From positions 1 through 64,000 of IMG/VR virus record IMGVR_UViG_3300044712_001034: a DNA stretch of 64,000 nucleotides. One strand, given 5' to 3'. Positions 37,201 through 46,232 of the stretch are shown piece after piece; the first letter of the stretch is position 1; the number at the start of each line of letters is the position of its first letter. The DNA is from a virus. A program made the translations under genes and the position numbers. The notes under the pieces were generated by a model, which saw only the letters and a list, made by a program, of their open reading frames with translations, searched no databases and was not told the origin of the DNA.

Positions 37201-37902
37201 TTATAGATCCCTATTACAGATTCCTATGAAATTACATCTATAACATGAACCATTAAAGTAACCTTCTCTGTAATAGGTATCTGCTTTGATATGTGCTACT
37301 AGTTTAGGAATAATACTGTTATATAAGGTATCTATGTATGTTTGATTTGGATAATAAGTATTTAGTTCTCCTTTTGCTAAGTTTACTTGATAAACTGCAT
37401 TTGGATAATGTCCGAACACTTTTTTATACATTGTGTAATAAATAATGTATTGTATATCGTTACTGATATTCTTTTTTGTTTGTCCTGTTTTCCAATCAAT
37501 AACAATACCATCATCCTTGAAAATATAATCTATCTTTCCAGCTAAAGAAACATCGTCACTCAACTTCTCATTGAACCAGTACTCTTTATAGTCATGCTCT
37601 TTGAATACTGGTGGCCTACCTCTTTCTTGCTCAAAAGCTGAAGGAAACCAATGTATAAAATTACTTAGACTGTTATCTAATCTTTCAACTAGAAGATGGT
37701 CAAAGTCATGATCTCTAATCAAACCTGCTCTTGTTTCTTTGTAATCACTTCCATCGTAATGCAGTTCTATTATTTTATGAACTGCTGTACCTACTGCACC
37801 TTCGGGAGTGACAATACTTTCTTCTGGAAAGTTTTTGTAGTAATAAAACATCTTACTACATTTTATAAAATTATTAATTGATGTAGCTGATAGTCTAATC
37901 AT
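37201..37902 (-). CDS. Cas4/RecB-like PD-(D/E)XK nuclease with Fe-S cysteines, 233 aa
   Basis: GKIDYIF followed by IVIDWKTG and a QY helix form the RecB-family nuclease core. Cys16 near the N-terminus and the C-terminal CYRCNFIGIC provide four Cys for a 4Fe-4S cluster, as in Cas4 and AddB. Likely a 5' single-strand exonuclease for end processing. No cas1 or CRISPR array is nearby, so it belongs to replication/recombination. Confidence 0.82.
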   Translation of the reverse strand: MIRLSATSINNFIKCSKMFYYYKNFPEESIVTPEGAVGTAVHKIIELHYDGSDYKETRAGLIRDHDFDHLLVERLDNSLSNFIHWFPSAFEQERGRPPVFKEHDYKEYWFNEKLSDDVSLAGKIDYIFKDDGIVIDWKTGQTKKNISNDIQYIIYYTMYKKVFGHYPNAVYQVNLAKGELNTYYPNQTYIDTLYNSIIPKLVAHIKADTYYREGYFNGSCYRCNFIGICNRDL

Positions 37903-38264
37903 TACAAACTTGTTGACCTTTGGTTAGCAGAATTTGTTCTATAAAGATCTACCTGCATTTTCATAATATCAAATAGATTTTGTTGAAAAGCAATCTCAGC
38001 TTTTGCGTTTTCAAAGGCTTTCCTCAAAGGAACTAGCTCACCTTCCAAACCTGTGTATTCATAAGCTGATTTCACAAAAGTAGCTGATGGTGGATTACCT
38101 TTAGTAAAGTATTTCTGATCTGTAGATGTTATCTGATAGATTTCACTTTCTCGTTGTTTAATTTGAGAATCAAGTTCGTTGCGTACAATCATCTGATCCC
38201 TGATAGCATTAGCTACCTTTACCATATCTTCAAAATCCGGAATCACAATGCTAACTTCGCTCAT
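37902..38264 (-). CDS. Coiled-coil protein, 120 aa
   Basis: Residues 12-50 and 75-110 are long charged helices with heptad-like spacing. No catalytic motif. Overlaps the nuclease start; possibly a structural partner in the recombination operon. Confidence 0.6.
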   Translation of the reverse strand: MSEVSIVIPDFEDMVKVANAIRDQMIVRNELDSQIKQRESEIYQITSTDQKYFTKGNPPSATFVKSAYEYTGLEGELVPLRKAFENAKAEIAFQQNLFDIMKMQVDLYRTNSANQRSTSL

Positions 38265-38679
38265 AATATTCTTCTATCCTTTCTTCTATTTTATCTAGTG
38301 CTTGGTTTAGGTTATACATAAGGTTATACACCTTTTCATCACTAACTTTATCTAACGTTTTTGCCATTGATACACAAGCGTATTTATTGTATCGGCTACG
38401 TTTATAAATATCTCTAAAGTTTACATCTAAGTCTACTACTAGTCCAGAGAATTGAAAGAACTCCATCAATGTACTTACTATGTAATCTGTATCCAGTTCT
38501 AAAGCGTTTGCAATATAATCTATTGATCTACCTTGGCAACATAGATGTAGAATATCATAGGTCGCAATATAATCTAAAACTATTGGATCAATATTTAATA
38601 CGTGCTTATAGTACTGTTTTACTATCTCCCAATTACCCGTTTCGTTTTGACTCTTGTATTGCGATAAATAATTTATCAT
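38251..38679 (-). CDS. Protein with helix-turn-helix-like segment, 142 aa
   Basis: GRSIDYIANALELDTDYIVSTL (about 50-71) has the spacing of a helix-turn-helix. The C-terminal 30 residues are a Glu-rich helix. It may be a regulator or a replication accessory protein. Confidence 0.5.
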   Translation of the reverse strand: MINYLSQYKSQNETGNWEIVKQYYKHVLNIDPIVLDYIATYDILHLCCQGRSIDYIANALELDTDYIVSTLMEFFQFSGLVVDLDVNFRDIYKRSRYNKYACVSMAKTLDKVSDEKVYNLMYNLNQALDKIEERIEEYYERS

Positions 38680-39097
38680 AATCTGCCTTCAATTCAATAT
38701 ACTCATTAATGAGTTCTATAAAATAGTTTAGATCAAGAACTGCAAAATGCTTTACTCCACTTCTTGCTCCTGTAAACTTTCCAAATAAAATTGGAATATG
38801 ATTTATAACTTCTGCTTCAGCTTTGATTTTATCTAGCCACTCTTTTTTAAGGGTAAATTGTTTTACTTCTTTATTTGAAGAACTATTGTATCCCGCCTTG
38901 CACTCGCCTTTAAACTTTTTATAAAAGCCTTCTATCTCTCCTTTTACATCTCCTGTAAGTAAAGGCTCATTCAAAGAAGTTCCTATAGCGCCACTTCCGG
39001 CAATCCTTTTCCAACTAGATTCTTCTATCTTTTTATTTAATATTTCTACTAGGTCGTGCTCCCAATTTGAGCCAACCTGCTTCGCTTTATTTACCAT
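38633..39097 (-). CDS. PD-(D/E)XK nuclease, Holliday-junction-resolvase-like, 154 aa
   Basis: ATG 39097 with AGGAG upstream is preferred over the longer in-frame start. WEHDLVEIL, AGSGAIGTS, GDVKGE and ECKAGYN follow the order of motifs in Hjc-type resolvases and related phage PD-(D/E)XK nucleases (Glu, Asp, Glu-x-Lys). It probably resolves branched DNA before packaging. The gene ends inside the downstream ORF. Confidence 0.7.
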   Translation of the reverse strand: MVNKAKQVGSNWEHDLVEILNKKIEESSWKRIAGSGAIGTSLNEPLLTGDVKGEIEGFYKKFKGECKAGYNSSSNKEVKQFTLKKEWLDKIKAEAEVINHIPILFGKFTGARSGVKHFAVLDLNYFIELINEYIELKADYDKLFIAIQESKRNG

Positions 39098-39104
39098 GTG
39101 TCTC

Positions 39105-40406
39105 CTATTTCGGTGAAATTGATAATGTCTCAGAATTAAACAAATTGAAGATACTTCCGGTTGGTCCATTTCGTTGCTTACGTAAAATGAATTCTAACTC
39201 GCCTTTACTTGTAGTGTTCGGATTATAATAATCATCTCTATATAAAAAGATTACTGTATCTGCATCTTCTTCAATATTACCTGATTGTCTTAAATCTGAT
39301 AGTACTGGTCGTTTATCTTCTCTCAACTCTACTGAACGATTTAGCTGTGAGTAAACTACGCTTGTAATGCCCAAATCATTAGCTAGTAGCTTAGCCATAC
39401 GAGTAAACCTACCAATTTCTGCGGTCTGATCTGCGTTTCTTTCTGATGCTAACTGTACGTAATCAAAGAATGTTACTCTTACATTCCTTAGCTTGTGATA
39501 CTTTCTAACAGTAGCACCGTAATAAACATCATTTGTATCAAAGTTAGTATCAATATAAATTGGTAAACCTTTGAGATACTTGATTGTTTCTGTTACTTTA
39601 TTTAACTGCACTTGTGATAAAGATCCCAACCTAATATCTGCTAGAGGAACTCCGGATTTCATAGCTACCATACGTTCCACTAAAGATGTTCTGTTCATTT
39701 CCAACGAGAATATCTGTACAGATTGTCCTGTTTCATGAGATTTTATATATTCAGCTACACCTAAAGCAGAATTACACATCTGTGCAGTTTTACCCATTGA
39801 GGGTCTACCAGCTACAATAAACAAATCCCCTTCGTTATATCCACCAGTAATAGAATCTAAAGAACTAAATCCAGTAGTTATTCCCCGTAATCCGGGATTT
39901 TCAATCCTATAAACTAAGCTGTTCCACATATCTGTGGTAGCTGTAAGCATATCTACAATCTGTTCTCCACCAGAAGTATCTTCTAATCTATCAATATTAT
40001 TTTTCAGGTCGGAGATTAAACTATTTACATCTTGTCCGGAATTTAGTTGAGTACTAATTCCACTAGCTAATTGGAGAATTGATTTAGTTTTGTAACTCTC
40101 TCTTAGCTGTCTAGCGTACTCTTTGATATTATCTTTTGATATGGCGAGTGATCTAATATAATTTAGATATTCTACTCCACCAACTTCGTTTAGTTTGCTC
40201 TTATTAGAAAGAGTGGCTAAAACTAAGTTATACTCTGGAATCGAATTAGAGCTAATTATATCTGCAATAACAGAATAGATTTGCTGATGTGAAGAGGTAC
40301 TAAACATAAAAGGTTTAATATCTGGAACATTGTAAACCATATCTGGATTATTTAGAATTACATTTAGTACAGCGATCTCAGCATCTTGATTAGAAATACT
40401 ATTCAT
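39105..40406 (-). CDS. dnaB: DnaB-like replicative helicase, 433 aa
   Basis: N-terminal DnaB domain (1-100), Walker A AGRPSMGKT (199-207), Walker B-like FFDYVQLAS, and the C-terminal RecA-like motifs (SQLNRSVE, GNIEEDADTVIFLYR). The length fits DnaB/gp41-type hexameric helicases. ATG 40406 follows AAGGAG; the TTG at 40409 is less likely. Upstream lies a small helical gene that could be its loader. Confidence 0.93.
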   Translation of the reverse strand: MNSISNQDAEIAVLNVILNNPDMVYNVPDIKPFMFSTSSHQQIYSVIADIISSNSIPEYNLVLATLSNKSKLNEVGGVEYLNYIRSLAISKDNIKEYARQLRESYKTKSILQLASGISTQLNSGQDVNSLISDLKNNIDRLEDTSGGEQIVDMLTATTDMWNSLVYRIENPGLRGITTGFSSLDSITGGYNEGDLFIVAGRPSMGKTAQMCNSALGVAEYIKSHETGQSVQIFSLEMNRTSLVERMVAMKSGVPLADIRLGSLSQVQLNKVTETIKYLKGLPIYIDTNFDTNDVYYGATVRKYHKLRNVRVTFFDYVQLASERNADQTAEIGRFTRMAKLLANDLGITSVVYSQLNRSVELREDKRPVLSDLRQSGNIEEDADTVIFLYRDDYYNPNTTSKGELEFILRKQRNGPTGSIFNLFNSETLSISPK

Positions 40407-40764
40407 CAAAGGGACTCCTTATCCTTAGCTTGGTGTTCTTAGTTTTTTCTATCTTTTCTTCATGTTCTTTTATTAGATTGGATAAGTTTGTTATAGGAGT
40501 TACTTCCTTTTCCAAACTCTTTTTACACATATAATTCAAAAGACCATACGTATTTGTATGGTCTAAATCTCTATTACCGGCTAAATCTAATATTGCATTG
40601 AATACTCTAAGTCTCCCATACATTCTAATAAGCTTTGCCAACATTTTTACATAGTTCATTGTAAATTGTATTTCAAAAGCTTCACAATAAAACTTACCTA
40701 ATAAATATGCTGGATTAGTTTCATCTTGTAAACGACCATAATAATGCTTTACAATCTCTTCCAT
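40399..40764 (-). CDS. Hypothetical helical protein, possible helicase loader, 121 aa
   Basis: Overlaps the helicase start by 8 nt. All-helical with a basic C-terminus. Size and position suit a helicase loader, but no motif confirms it. Confidence 0.5.
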   Translation of the reverse strand: MEEIVKHYYGRLQDETNPAYLLGKFYCEAFEIQFTMNYVKMLAKLIRMYGRLRVFNAILDLAGNRDLDHTNTYGLLNYMCKKSLEKEVTPITNLSNLIKEHEEKIEKTKNTKLRIRSPFDE

Positions 40765-40776
40765 ATATTCTCCTAA

Positions 40777-40875
40777 TTGAACGTCTAGGATTCGAACCTA
40801 GTTTTCCGGAGGTCTTCCCGGTACGATATAGCCCTGACGCGCCTTTGTGAGTGTCCCCACCACACCGCCGTTCAT
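40777..40875 (-). pseudogene. tRNA-like remnant or unusual tRNA
   Basis: In the only sizeable gap of the replication operon. T-arm CTAGG TTCGAAT CCTAG and acceptor strand ACGTTCA are canonical. A partly matching 5' strand TGAACGG and a D-like arm GTGT-GGTGGGG-ACAC lie about 75 nt upstream. A CCGG/CCGG hairpin sits where a long variable arm would be. No anticodon arm can be folded, so it is a decayed tRNA, a class II oddity or another structured RNA. Confidence 0.4.
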
Positions 40876-40881
40876 AACTTA

Positions 40882-41652
40882 CTATGCTTCAAACATATTT
40901 GTCATTTGATTTAGAACTTCTGGTGAAGCGTCTTGGGTCTTCATTTCCTTGCGTGATGCAAAGATGTCACGAATAGAAGTACCCCGAAGAACGTCACGAA
41001 TTTCTTCAGCATTTAGAGTAATGATCGCTCGGTTTAGATCGTAAAGATCATCCTCATTTACGGTAATAGGATCGTTGCGATCTGGTCTAGCACCTACAAC
41101 TGGTTTGGCTTTTGGTGCGGTAATCAGAACAGAAAGATCGAAGTTATTAATCCCTAAAGGAGTTTCAGTATTTTCATCTACGATTGTATTAGCGTAGAAG
41201 TTTACCTGATCGAAGAATTCTTTTCCTTTGGACATAACCTTTACTTTATTTAGTGGTGCTGACTGAACAGTTGTAATAACTGCGTTACACTTGGCACAAG
41301 AAGGTGGAAACACACCGTTGTATTTCTTAACTTCATTACCGCAGTTTGGACATACCTTTACAGTTGTTCGATCAAGAACATTGACATAGGCTAGCTGTCT
41401 GCGTGGAATAAAACCAACAATCTGATTAGTCTGTGCTTTTGGATTTTCCATGCGAAGTTTTAGATTGTTCTGACAAACAGGACAATCATCACCCAAGCAC
41501 TTGAAAGTAATCATATGAGTGAAATGGGTATTGAACATTACTGGTGTTTCGCTAATGATCCGGATAAAGTGCTCACCCTGAGAGAAGTTTACAAACTCAG
41601 TTTTCTTGAAATTAGTATTAAATTGTTTAGTGGTAAATTCAGCGAATGACAT
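40882..41652 (-). CDS. Zinc-containing ssDNA-binding protein (gp32-like), 256 aa
   Basis: N-terminal FVNFSQGEHFIRII, then CPVC and CPNC...CAKC cysteine pairs and an acidic-linker C-terminus. The layout matches T4 gp32-like single-stranded DNA-binding proteins of phages. It coats ssDNA and interacts with polymerase, helicase and RecA. A promoter inside the 3' end of recA (41993-42021) may give extra expression. Confidence 0.7.
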   Translation of the reverse strand: MSFAEFTTKQFNTNFKKTEFVNFSQGEHFIRIISETPVMFNTHFTHMITFKCLGDDCPVCQNNLKLRMENPKAQTNQIVGFIPRRQLAYVNVLDRTTVKVCPNCGNEVKKYNGVFPPSCAKCNAVITTVQSAPLNKVKVMSKGKEFFDQVNFYANTIVDENTETPLGINNFDLSVLITAPKAKPVVGARPDRNDPITVNEDDLYDLNRAIITLNAEEIRDVLRGTSIRDIFASRKEMKTQDASPEVLNQMTNMFEA

Positions 41653-41653
41653 A

Positions 41654-41947
41654 TTATTCTCCTTTGATTGAATTGATAAGCTGTTTTAATTCATCCATTG
41701 TGTTAGCATATTCTGTAGTAAGAAAAGACTCTCGTTCATGCTCTAACATTGGAGTGTGCTGTTTTAGTAGCATATTATACTTTGTATAAGCAAGGTCAAC
41801 ACCTACCAGTTGTAAATAACGAATAAGACCAACTGCGTCCATATTCATAGCTATTTCTTCGGGAACTTCATTTATGAAATCCAGAAAACGGATACTCTTG
41901 TAATCCCCTAAGCTATAAACACGCTCAATACCTAAATTTCTATTCAT
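41654..41947 (-). CDS. Hypothetical protein, 97 aa
   Basis: Helical protein between recA and the SSB gene, overlapping recA by 8 nt. No motif. Confidence 0.6.
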   Translation of the reverse strand: MNRNLGIERVYSLGDYKSIRFLDFINEVPEEIAMNMDAVGLIRYLQLVGVDLAYTKYNMLLKQHTPMLEHERESFLTTEYANTMDELKQLINSIKGE

Positions 41948-42953
41948 CTACATCTCCTTCCTCTATAATCTCTTTGTCGTACTTTACGTGTATATTATAA
42001 ACCCGTTCTTTCAATTTGTCAAGTAGCAATTTATCGTTTTCTAATGTTTCCATAGTTTCAACCATGCCCTTACCTAACACTTGATCGTCCAGTTTATAAT
42101 ATGGCCCACCCCTTCTAATGACACCCAAGAATTCTGCATAGCTAACTGTATCTCTAAGTGTATCAACACCAACACCAAAAATAATGGGGATCATAAATGA
42201 TCTAAATGGTGGAGCTACTTTATTTTTCTTGATAGTAAACTTAGTCATAATACCTATAACAGATTCACCAGCTTTAATCTCTTGAGCCTTTGATAAAGAA
42301 ATAATCACGCTAGCATAATGCTTTAAAGCATGTCCTCCCGGATTAGAAAATGATTTTACGTAGCTACCAATATTATCTCTAACCTGATTAATAAACACTA
42401 CTGCGGTTTTATTTTCCCTAACTCGATAAGCATTACGTCTGAAGAATTTAGCTAAATCTCTAGGAATGATTGCCATGTTCGCATCTTCAAACTTTTTATC
42501 TTGCTCTTCTGTAGGAGATAGTGCGGCGATAGAATCTAAAATTATTAATCCCTCGCCAGATAAAATCCCCGCTTCAATGATATTGAAAGCTTCATCAGAA
42601 TTTCTAGGTTTGGCTAATTTTAATCTTCCTTCTTTTGTTACCTTCTCGCCAGCTAAATCCTCCATGTAATCTAAAGGAGCTTGGTTTTCTACATCAATAT
42701 AAGTAACATTCAAACCTTTCAGAAGTGCTTGCTTACAGATAGACATAGCTATTGATGTTTTACCAGAAGATTCTGCACCATCAATCAGGGTAAATCTACC
42801 TCTAGGAACTCCACCAACTCCAATACTAGCGTCTAAACTTAGTGATCCAGTAGAAATAGAATCTATCTTTTCTTCTTCGGATACGAAGATTTTATCATAA
42901 TCATCTCCATACATATCCTGCATTCTATCTAAAAATGTTTTTACTTTTGCCAT
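41940..42953 (-). CDS. recA: RecA/UvsX-like recombinase, 337 aa
   Basis: Catalyses ATP-dependent strand exchange. Walker A GAESSGKT (59-66), Walker B LIILD (136-140) and loop motifs such as NQVRDNIG and GGHALKHYAS are all visible. The length is close to bacterial RecA. TAATG overlap with the upstream gene. It works with the gp32-like SSB and nucleases for recombination-dependent replication. Confidence 0.93.
   Translation of the reverse strand: MAKVKTFLDRMQDMYGDDYDKIFVSEEEKIDSISTGSLSLDASIGVGGVPRGRFTLIDGAESSGKTSIAMSICKQALLKGLNVTYIDVENQAPLDYMEDLAGEKVTKEGRLKLAKPRNSDEAFNIIEAGILSGEGLIILDSIAALSPTEEQDKKFEDANMAIIPRDLAKFFRRNAYRVRENKTAVVFINQVRDNIGSYVKSFSNPGGHALKHYASVIISLSKAQEIKAGESVIGIMTKFTIKKNKVAPPFRSFMIPIIFGVGVDTLRDTVSYAEFLGVIRRGGPYYKLDDQVLGKGMVETMETLENDKLLLDKLKERVYNIHVKYDKEIIEEGDVDE
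41993..42021 (-). promoter_or_regulatory. Internal promoter in the recA 3' end
   Basis: On the minus strand TTGACA (42016-42021), 17-nt spacer, TATAAT (41993-41998). It reads toward the SSB gene. Confidence 0.65.
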
Positions 42954-43132
42954 TAGACTCCTTTTCTAAAGTCTTTGCTATGTTCATAAAATATGTTTCC
43001 AAGGGAAACAATACAATTCAGTTCCGTATCTCTAGGGTCATCTGATAGTATGATAATTTCTCCATTCTTTTCTATACGGAATGGAACAGAGTGCTTAGCC
43101 CTTTTATTAATTACTGTAATATACTTTTCCAT
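42953..43132 (-). CDS. Hypothetical protein, 59 aa
   Basis: ATG 43132 just after the polymerase stop; the longer in-frame start lies within the polymerase gene. Beta-rich and basic. Unrecognised. Confidence 0.5.
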   Translation of the reverse strand: MEKYITVINKRAKHSVPFRIEKNGEIIILSDDPRDTELNCIVSLGNIFYEHSKDFRKGV

Positions 43133-43133
43133 T

Positions 43134-45032
43134 TTAGTGTTCCCAAACCTTTCCCATCTTACCATCTACAACAGCAGGAACTACTCCTTTCAAATATTTC
43201 TCTTCTGTTTCAATCATAATCTTTTCAATAAACGCTTTCGCTTGTTCAGCTACTTCATCAGAAACTTCACAAACAATTTCATCATATACCTGAATAAGAA
43301 TTTTTAGATCTTCTCCGAATGGATTTTCATAATAAATCCGACAAAGAGATTCTTTGATAATGTCTCCACCAGAACCTTGAATCATATGATTGAAACCTTC
43401 ACGCAATACTGATGCTCTATATTTTTCTTCTTCATACTTTCCACCGGGAAAGAAAGTTTTCATTTCAAAGAAACGCTTTCTACCACCCATTGTAGCGGAG
43501 AAGCCATATTTGAAAATCATACTTTCTGCCAGTTTCATACTGGCTTTAATCTCTGGATATGCGTCTTCAAAGAACGCTTTCAAAAGAACCTTACCTTCCT
43601 CCATTGGAATACCAAAGTTCTTATACAAACCATATTCGGTAGATCCATAACCAACTGCAAAGTTTAGAGTTTTACCTTTTGACCTTTGATCTTTAGTTAC
43701 TTGATCTAAAGGTATCTTATACAAGTTGCTAGCAGTAGCTAAGTGTAAATCAATACTTTTGTTGAACGCTTCGATCATTCCCTTTACATTAGCGAGTACA
43801 GCAAGTAATCGAAGCTCTTCTTGACTAAAATCTACTGCAATTAGCTTGTGCCCCTCTCTAGCAATAAACGCACTTCTATAGACAGACTCTCTTGGTATGT
43901 TACAGAGATTTGTTCCAGACGAACTGAATCTCCCGGATTGAGCTCCAAGTTGATTGAACTCCGTATGGATTCTCCCAGTAGCCGGATGAATAGCTGAGAT
44001 AAAATTGTCACCAAAGGAAGATAGCTTCTTTTGATTCTCTCGATAATCAATAATCTTTTTAATGATTTCATATTTAGTTATGTACTTGTTAATAATCTTT
44101 TCGTTAGTAGATTCTATGGGAATTCCATAAACATCTTTTAGAATGATTAGCATTTGGTCGGGAGAGTTTAGATTCAAATGCTCTTTGATAAATGTCTTTA
44201 TGTACTCTGCATCTGTGATTTCTTCTAAAGCTTTACGTTCTCCTTTTTTCTTTACGCCTAGTTTTAGAAAGTCTACAACTTCTAGTGCGTTATTGAAGTC
44301 TTTTGTTCTCTCAATAATCTTTACTAGAAACTCATTAACTAGCTCTTCTCCGAGTTGTTTTACTTTTATACCAGATTCTCCACCAAGACTTGACCAAGCT
44401 TCTTTGTCTAAAAGAACACCAGTATGTTCCATGTCTGCTACAACTGGAAGTAACATCATTTCTAATGCACAAGTTTTTACTTGCTTCTGCTCTTTCAGCT
44501 TTTCAAGTTGTTTATCTTTAATAGCTTTTAGATATTCTACATCTTGTGACGCATAAATTAGATGTTGTTCTGTAATAACTAAATCCTCTTGCTTGAAGAA
44601 GTCTTCTCGAATTGATTTATCCAAAGTAACATTACAATACTTTTCTACCAGAGTAGCTAGAGAGAAGTATCTATCTTTTCCAGTTACTAATCCATTCGTA
44701 ATAAGGATTTGGGCAAGCATGGTATCAAATACATTGGTGAATAACTCACCATAATTTGAGTACACCATACGCATATCAAATTTGAGATTGAACCCAACGA
44801 CTAGTTTATCGGAGTCTTTGATTACACTAACAATATATTTAGAGTACTTATCTCCTAGCTTTCTAGTATCAAAAACAAAAGTAGTATCCCCTACTTTTGC
44901 TTGCATCAAAATAATTTTATCAACAAAGAAATCCAATCCGGTAGCTTCTACATCAAAAAATACTTCGTCTGCTTTTTGTATTGCAGATACGAAGTTTCCT
45001 AATTGATTGAATTCTGTGACATAATTGTACAT
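43134..45032 (-). CDS. polA: Family A DNA polymerase, 632 aa
   Basis: An N-terminal 3'-5' exonuclease (FDVEATGLD, Asp27/Glu29) and a polymerase domain: motif A DFSQEELRLLA, motif B with the invariant Lys in SKGKTLNFAVGYG, motif C QVYDE. There is no 5'-3' nuclease domain, so it resembles T7-type rather than full PolI. Motif C has Tyr where PolI has His (QVHDE). It is the replicative polymerase of the phage. Confidence 0.95.
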   Translation of the reverse strand: MYNYVTEFNQLGNFVSAIQKADEVFFDVEATGLDFFVDKIILMQAKVGDTTFVFDTRKLGDKYSKYIVSVIKDSDKLVVGFNLKFDMRMVYSNYGELFTNVFDTMLAQILITNGLVTGKDRYFSLATLVEKYCNVTLDKSIREDFFKQEDLVITEQHLIYASQDVEYLKAIKDKQLEKLKEQKQVKTCALEMMLLPVVADMEHTGVLLDKEAWSSLGGESGIKVKQLGEELVNEFLVKIIERTKDFNNALEVVDFLKLGVKKKGERKALEEITDAEYIKTFIKEHLNLNSPDQMLIILKDVYGIPIESTNEKIINKYITKYEIIKKIIDYRENQKKLSSFGDNFISAIHPATGRIHTEFNQLGAQSGRFSSSGTNLCNIPRESVYRSAFIAREGHKLIAVDFSQEELRLLAVLANVKGMIEAFNKSIDLHLATASNLYKIPLDQVTKDQRSKGKTLNFAVGYGSTEYGLYKNFGIPMEEGKVLLKAFFEDAYPEIKASMKLAESMIFKYGFSATMGGRKRFFEMKTFFPGGKYEEEKYRASVLREGFNHMIQGSGGDIIKESLCRIYYENPFGEDLKILIQVYDEIVCEVSDEVAEQAKAFIEKIMIETEEKYLKGVVPAVVDGKMGKVWEH

Positions 45033-45280
45033 TACTCTCCCTTTTCTGGTTCGAACTCTTCAGCGATATATACAAGATAAACTTTATTTTCAGAAACGTC
45101 TCTTACAAATCTCATTGAGCTTCTGATATTTTTTGTTCCACAAACGTTTTCTAGATCCTCAACATCAAAGAATAGTTTACCTCCACCTCTCTTCTCGTAC
45201 AAAGCTAGATAATTAATAAGATGTGGAAGGCTTTCTTTATACTGCTCTTCGCTTGCAAAACCAAGATCTTCTAGTTCCAT
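45032..45280 (-). CDS. Hypothetical protein, 82 aa
   Basis: Overlaps the polymerase start by 1 nt and the next gene by 10 nt. Acidic alpha/beta protein; unrecognised. Confidence 0.6.
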   Translation of the reverse strand: MELEDLGFASEEQYKESLPHLINYLALYEKRGGGKLFFDVEDLENVCGTKNIRSSMRFVRDVSENKVYLVYIAEEFEPEKGE

Positions 45281-45522
45281 ATATCATTCTCCTGTTTATT
45301 TTCTCGTTCTAATAAATCACAAAACTTGGCGTAAGTGTATTTGTATCTACCTTCGCCATTTTCAACCCCATCACAATAATCGTTCATAGCTTCTTCGTAA
45401 GCTTCTACCTGATCTACCATCCCAATAAATATACCAATCATGCTATCAATGAAACCCGTATAGTTTTCTTTTGATAATGCTAATTGCTGAATAAGAATAT
45501 TTGTTGCTTCTTTACGATCCAT
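45271..45522 (-). CDS. Hypothetical protein, 83 aa
   Basis: All-helical acidic protein; no motif. Overlaps its downstream neighbour. Confidence 0.6.
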   Translation of the reverse strand: MDRKEATNILIQQLALSKENYTGFIDSMIGIFIGMVDQVEAYEEAMNDYCDGVENGEGRYKYTYAKFCDLLERENKQENDIWN

Positions 45523-45530
45523 ATTTTCTC

Positions 45531-45923
45531 CTAATGACCTAGAATTGCTACAATCTTAGCTCTTGGAACCCAAGTTAGTTTTACGTTACTTACGGCGTTT
45601 AATAGTTTTACTGCTCTGTGTCTTCGTTCTATAAGGTTGCTTGCCTCACATGCCCATCCACCATTCACTTGATTTACTACTAATTTAGAATCTGCATAGA
45701 TTTGTACAGGCTCTTCTCCCCTACCATCTTTGAAATAGATGCTGTTCAAGTACTCTAGGAGAGTTATCAAGGTTTCGTATTCCGCTTCGTTACTAGTTTG
45801 GCAACCTTCAAAGTCATATGTCTCTAGTTTCTCCTGTTTACCGTTCTTGTAAATAGCAAAGCTTCCGTAAGCATCACTTCTTGTTTTGTTATTACAACCT
45901 CCATCGCTATAACAGACTAACAT
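45531..45923 (-). CDS. RNase H type I, 130 aa
   Basis: YSDGG (Asp7), NEAEYE (catalytic Glu) and YADSKLV (Asp) give three of the four catalytic carboxylates. The usual C-terminal NxxADxL is here KIVAIL, so the last Asp is replaced. It probably removes RNA primers or processes replication R-loops. Whether the loss of the fourth carboxylate reduces activity cannot be judged here. Confidence 0.82.
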   Translation of the reverse strand: MLVCYSDGGCNNKTRSDAYGSFAIYKNGKQEKLETYDFEGCQTSNEAEYETLITLLEYLNSIYFKDGRGEEPVQIYADSKLVVNQVNGGWACEASNLIERRHRAVKLLNAVSNVKLTWVPRAKIVAILGH

Positions 45924-45926
45924 ATT

Positions 45927-46214
45927 CTACCACACTTCGTAAGTTGTGTAAAGGAGAATTGTTTCTTCTCCATCAATCAGGCCAATCTCATATTTGGTTA
46001 CTTTATGAACACTTATATTTTTAATCTTATCGCTGTTAGATAATTCATCTAGAGTATTTATAAACTTCAAATCATAATCCATCAGCGGTAAATCATAAAG
46101 TAATGTAGCATAAATAGATTTCAATTTTGATACCATATGTCTGATACCAAAAATTGCTTCGATCTTGTGTAATTTATCTTCGTCAGATAACAATAATTTT
46201 ACTTTTTCTATCAT
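45927..46214 (-). CDS. Hypothetical protein, 95 aa
   Basis: Alpha/beta protein with no recognised motif, between RNase H and the DUF3102-like gene. Confidence 0.6.
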   Translation of the reverse strand: MIEKVKLLLSDEDKLHKIEAIFGIRHMVSKLKSIYATLLYDLPLMDYDLKFINTLDELSNSDKIKNISVHKVTKYEIGLIDGEETILLYTTYEVW

Positions 46215-46232
46215 TTATGATATAATCCCTAA

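Noticed and set aside
37201-37902. Cas4-like gene as part of a CRISPR system
   Set aside because: No repeat-spacer array and no other cas gene is present; the context is phage recombination.
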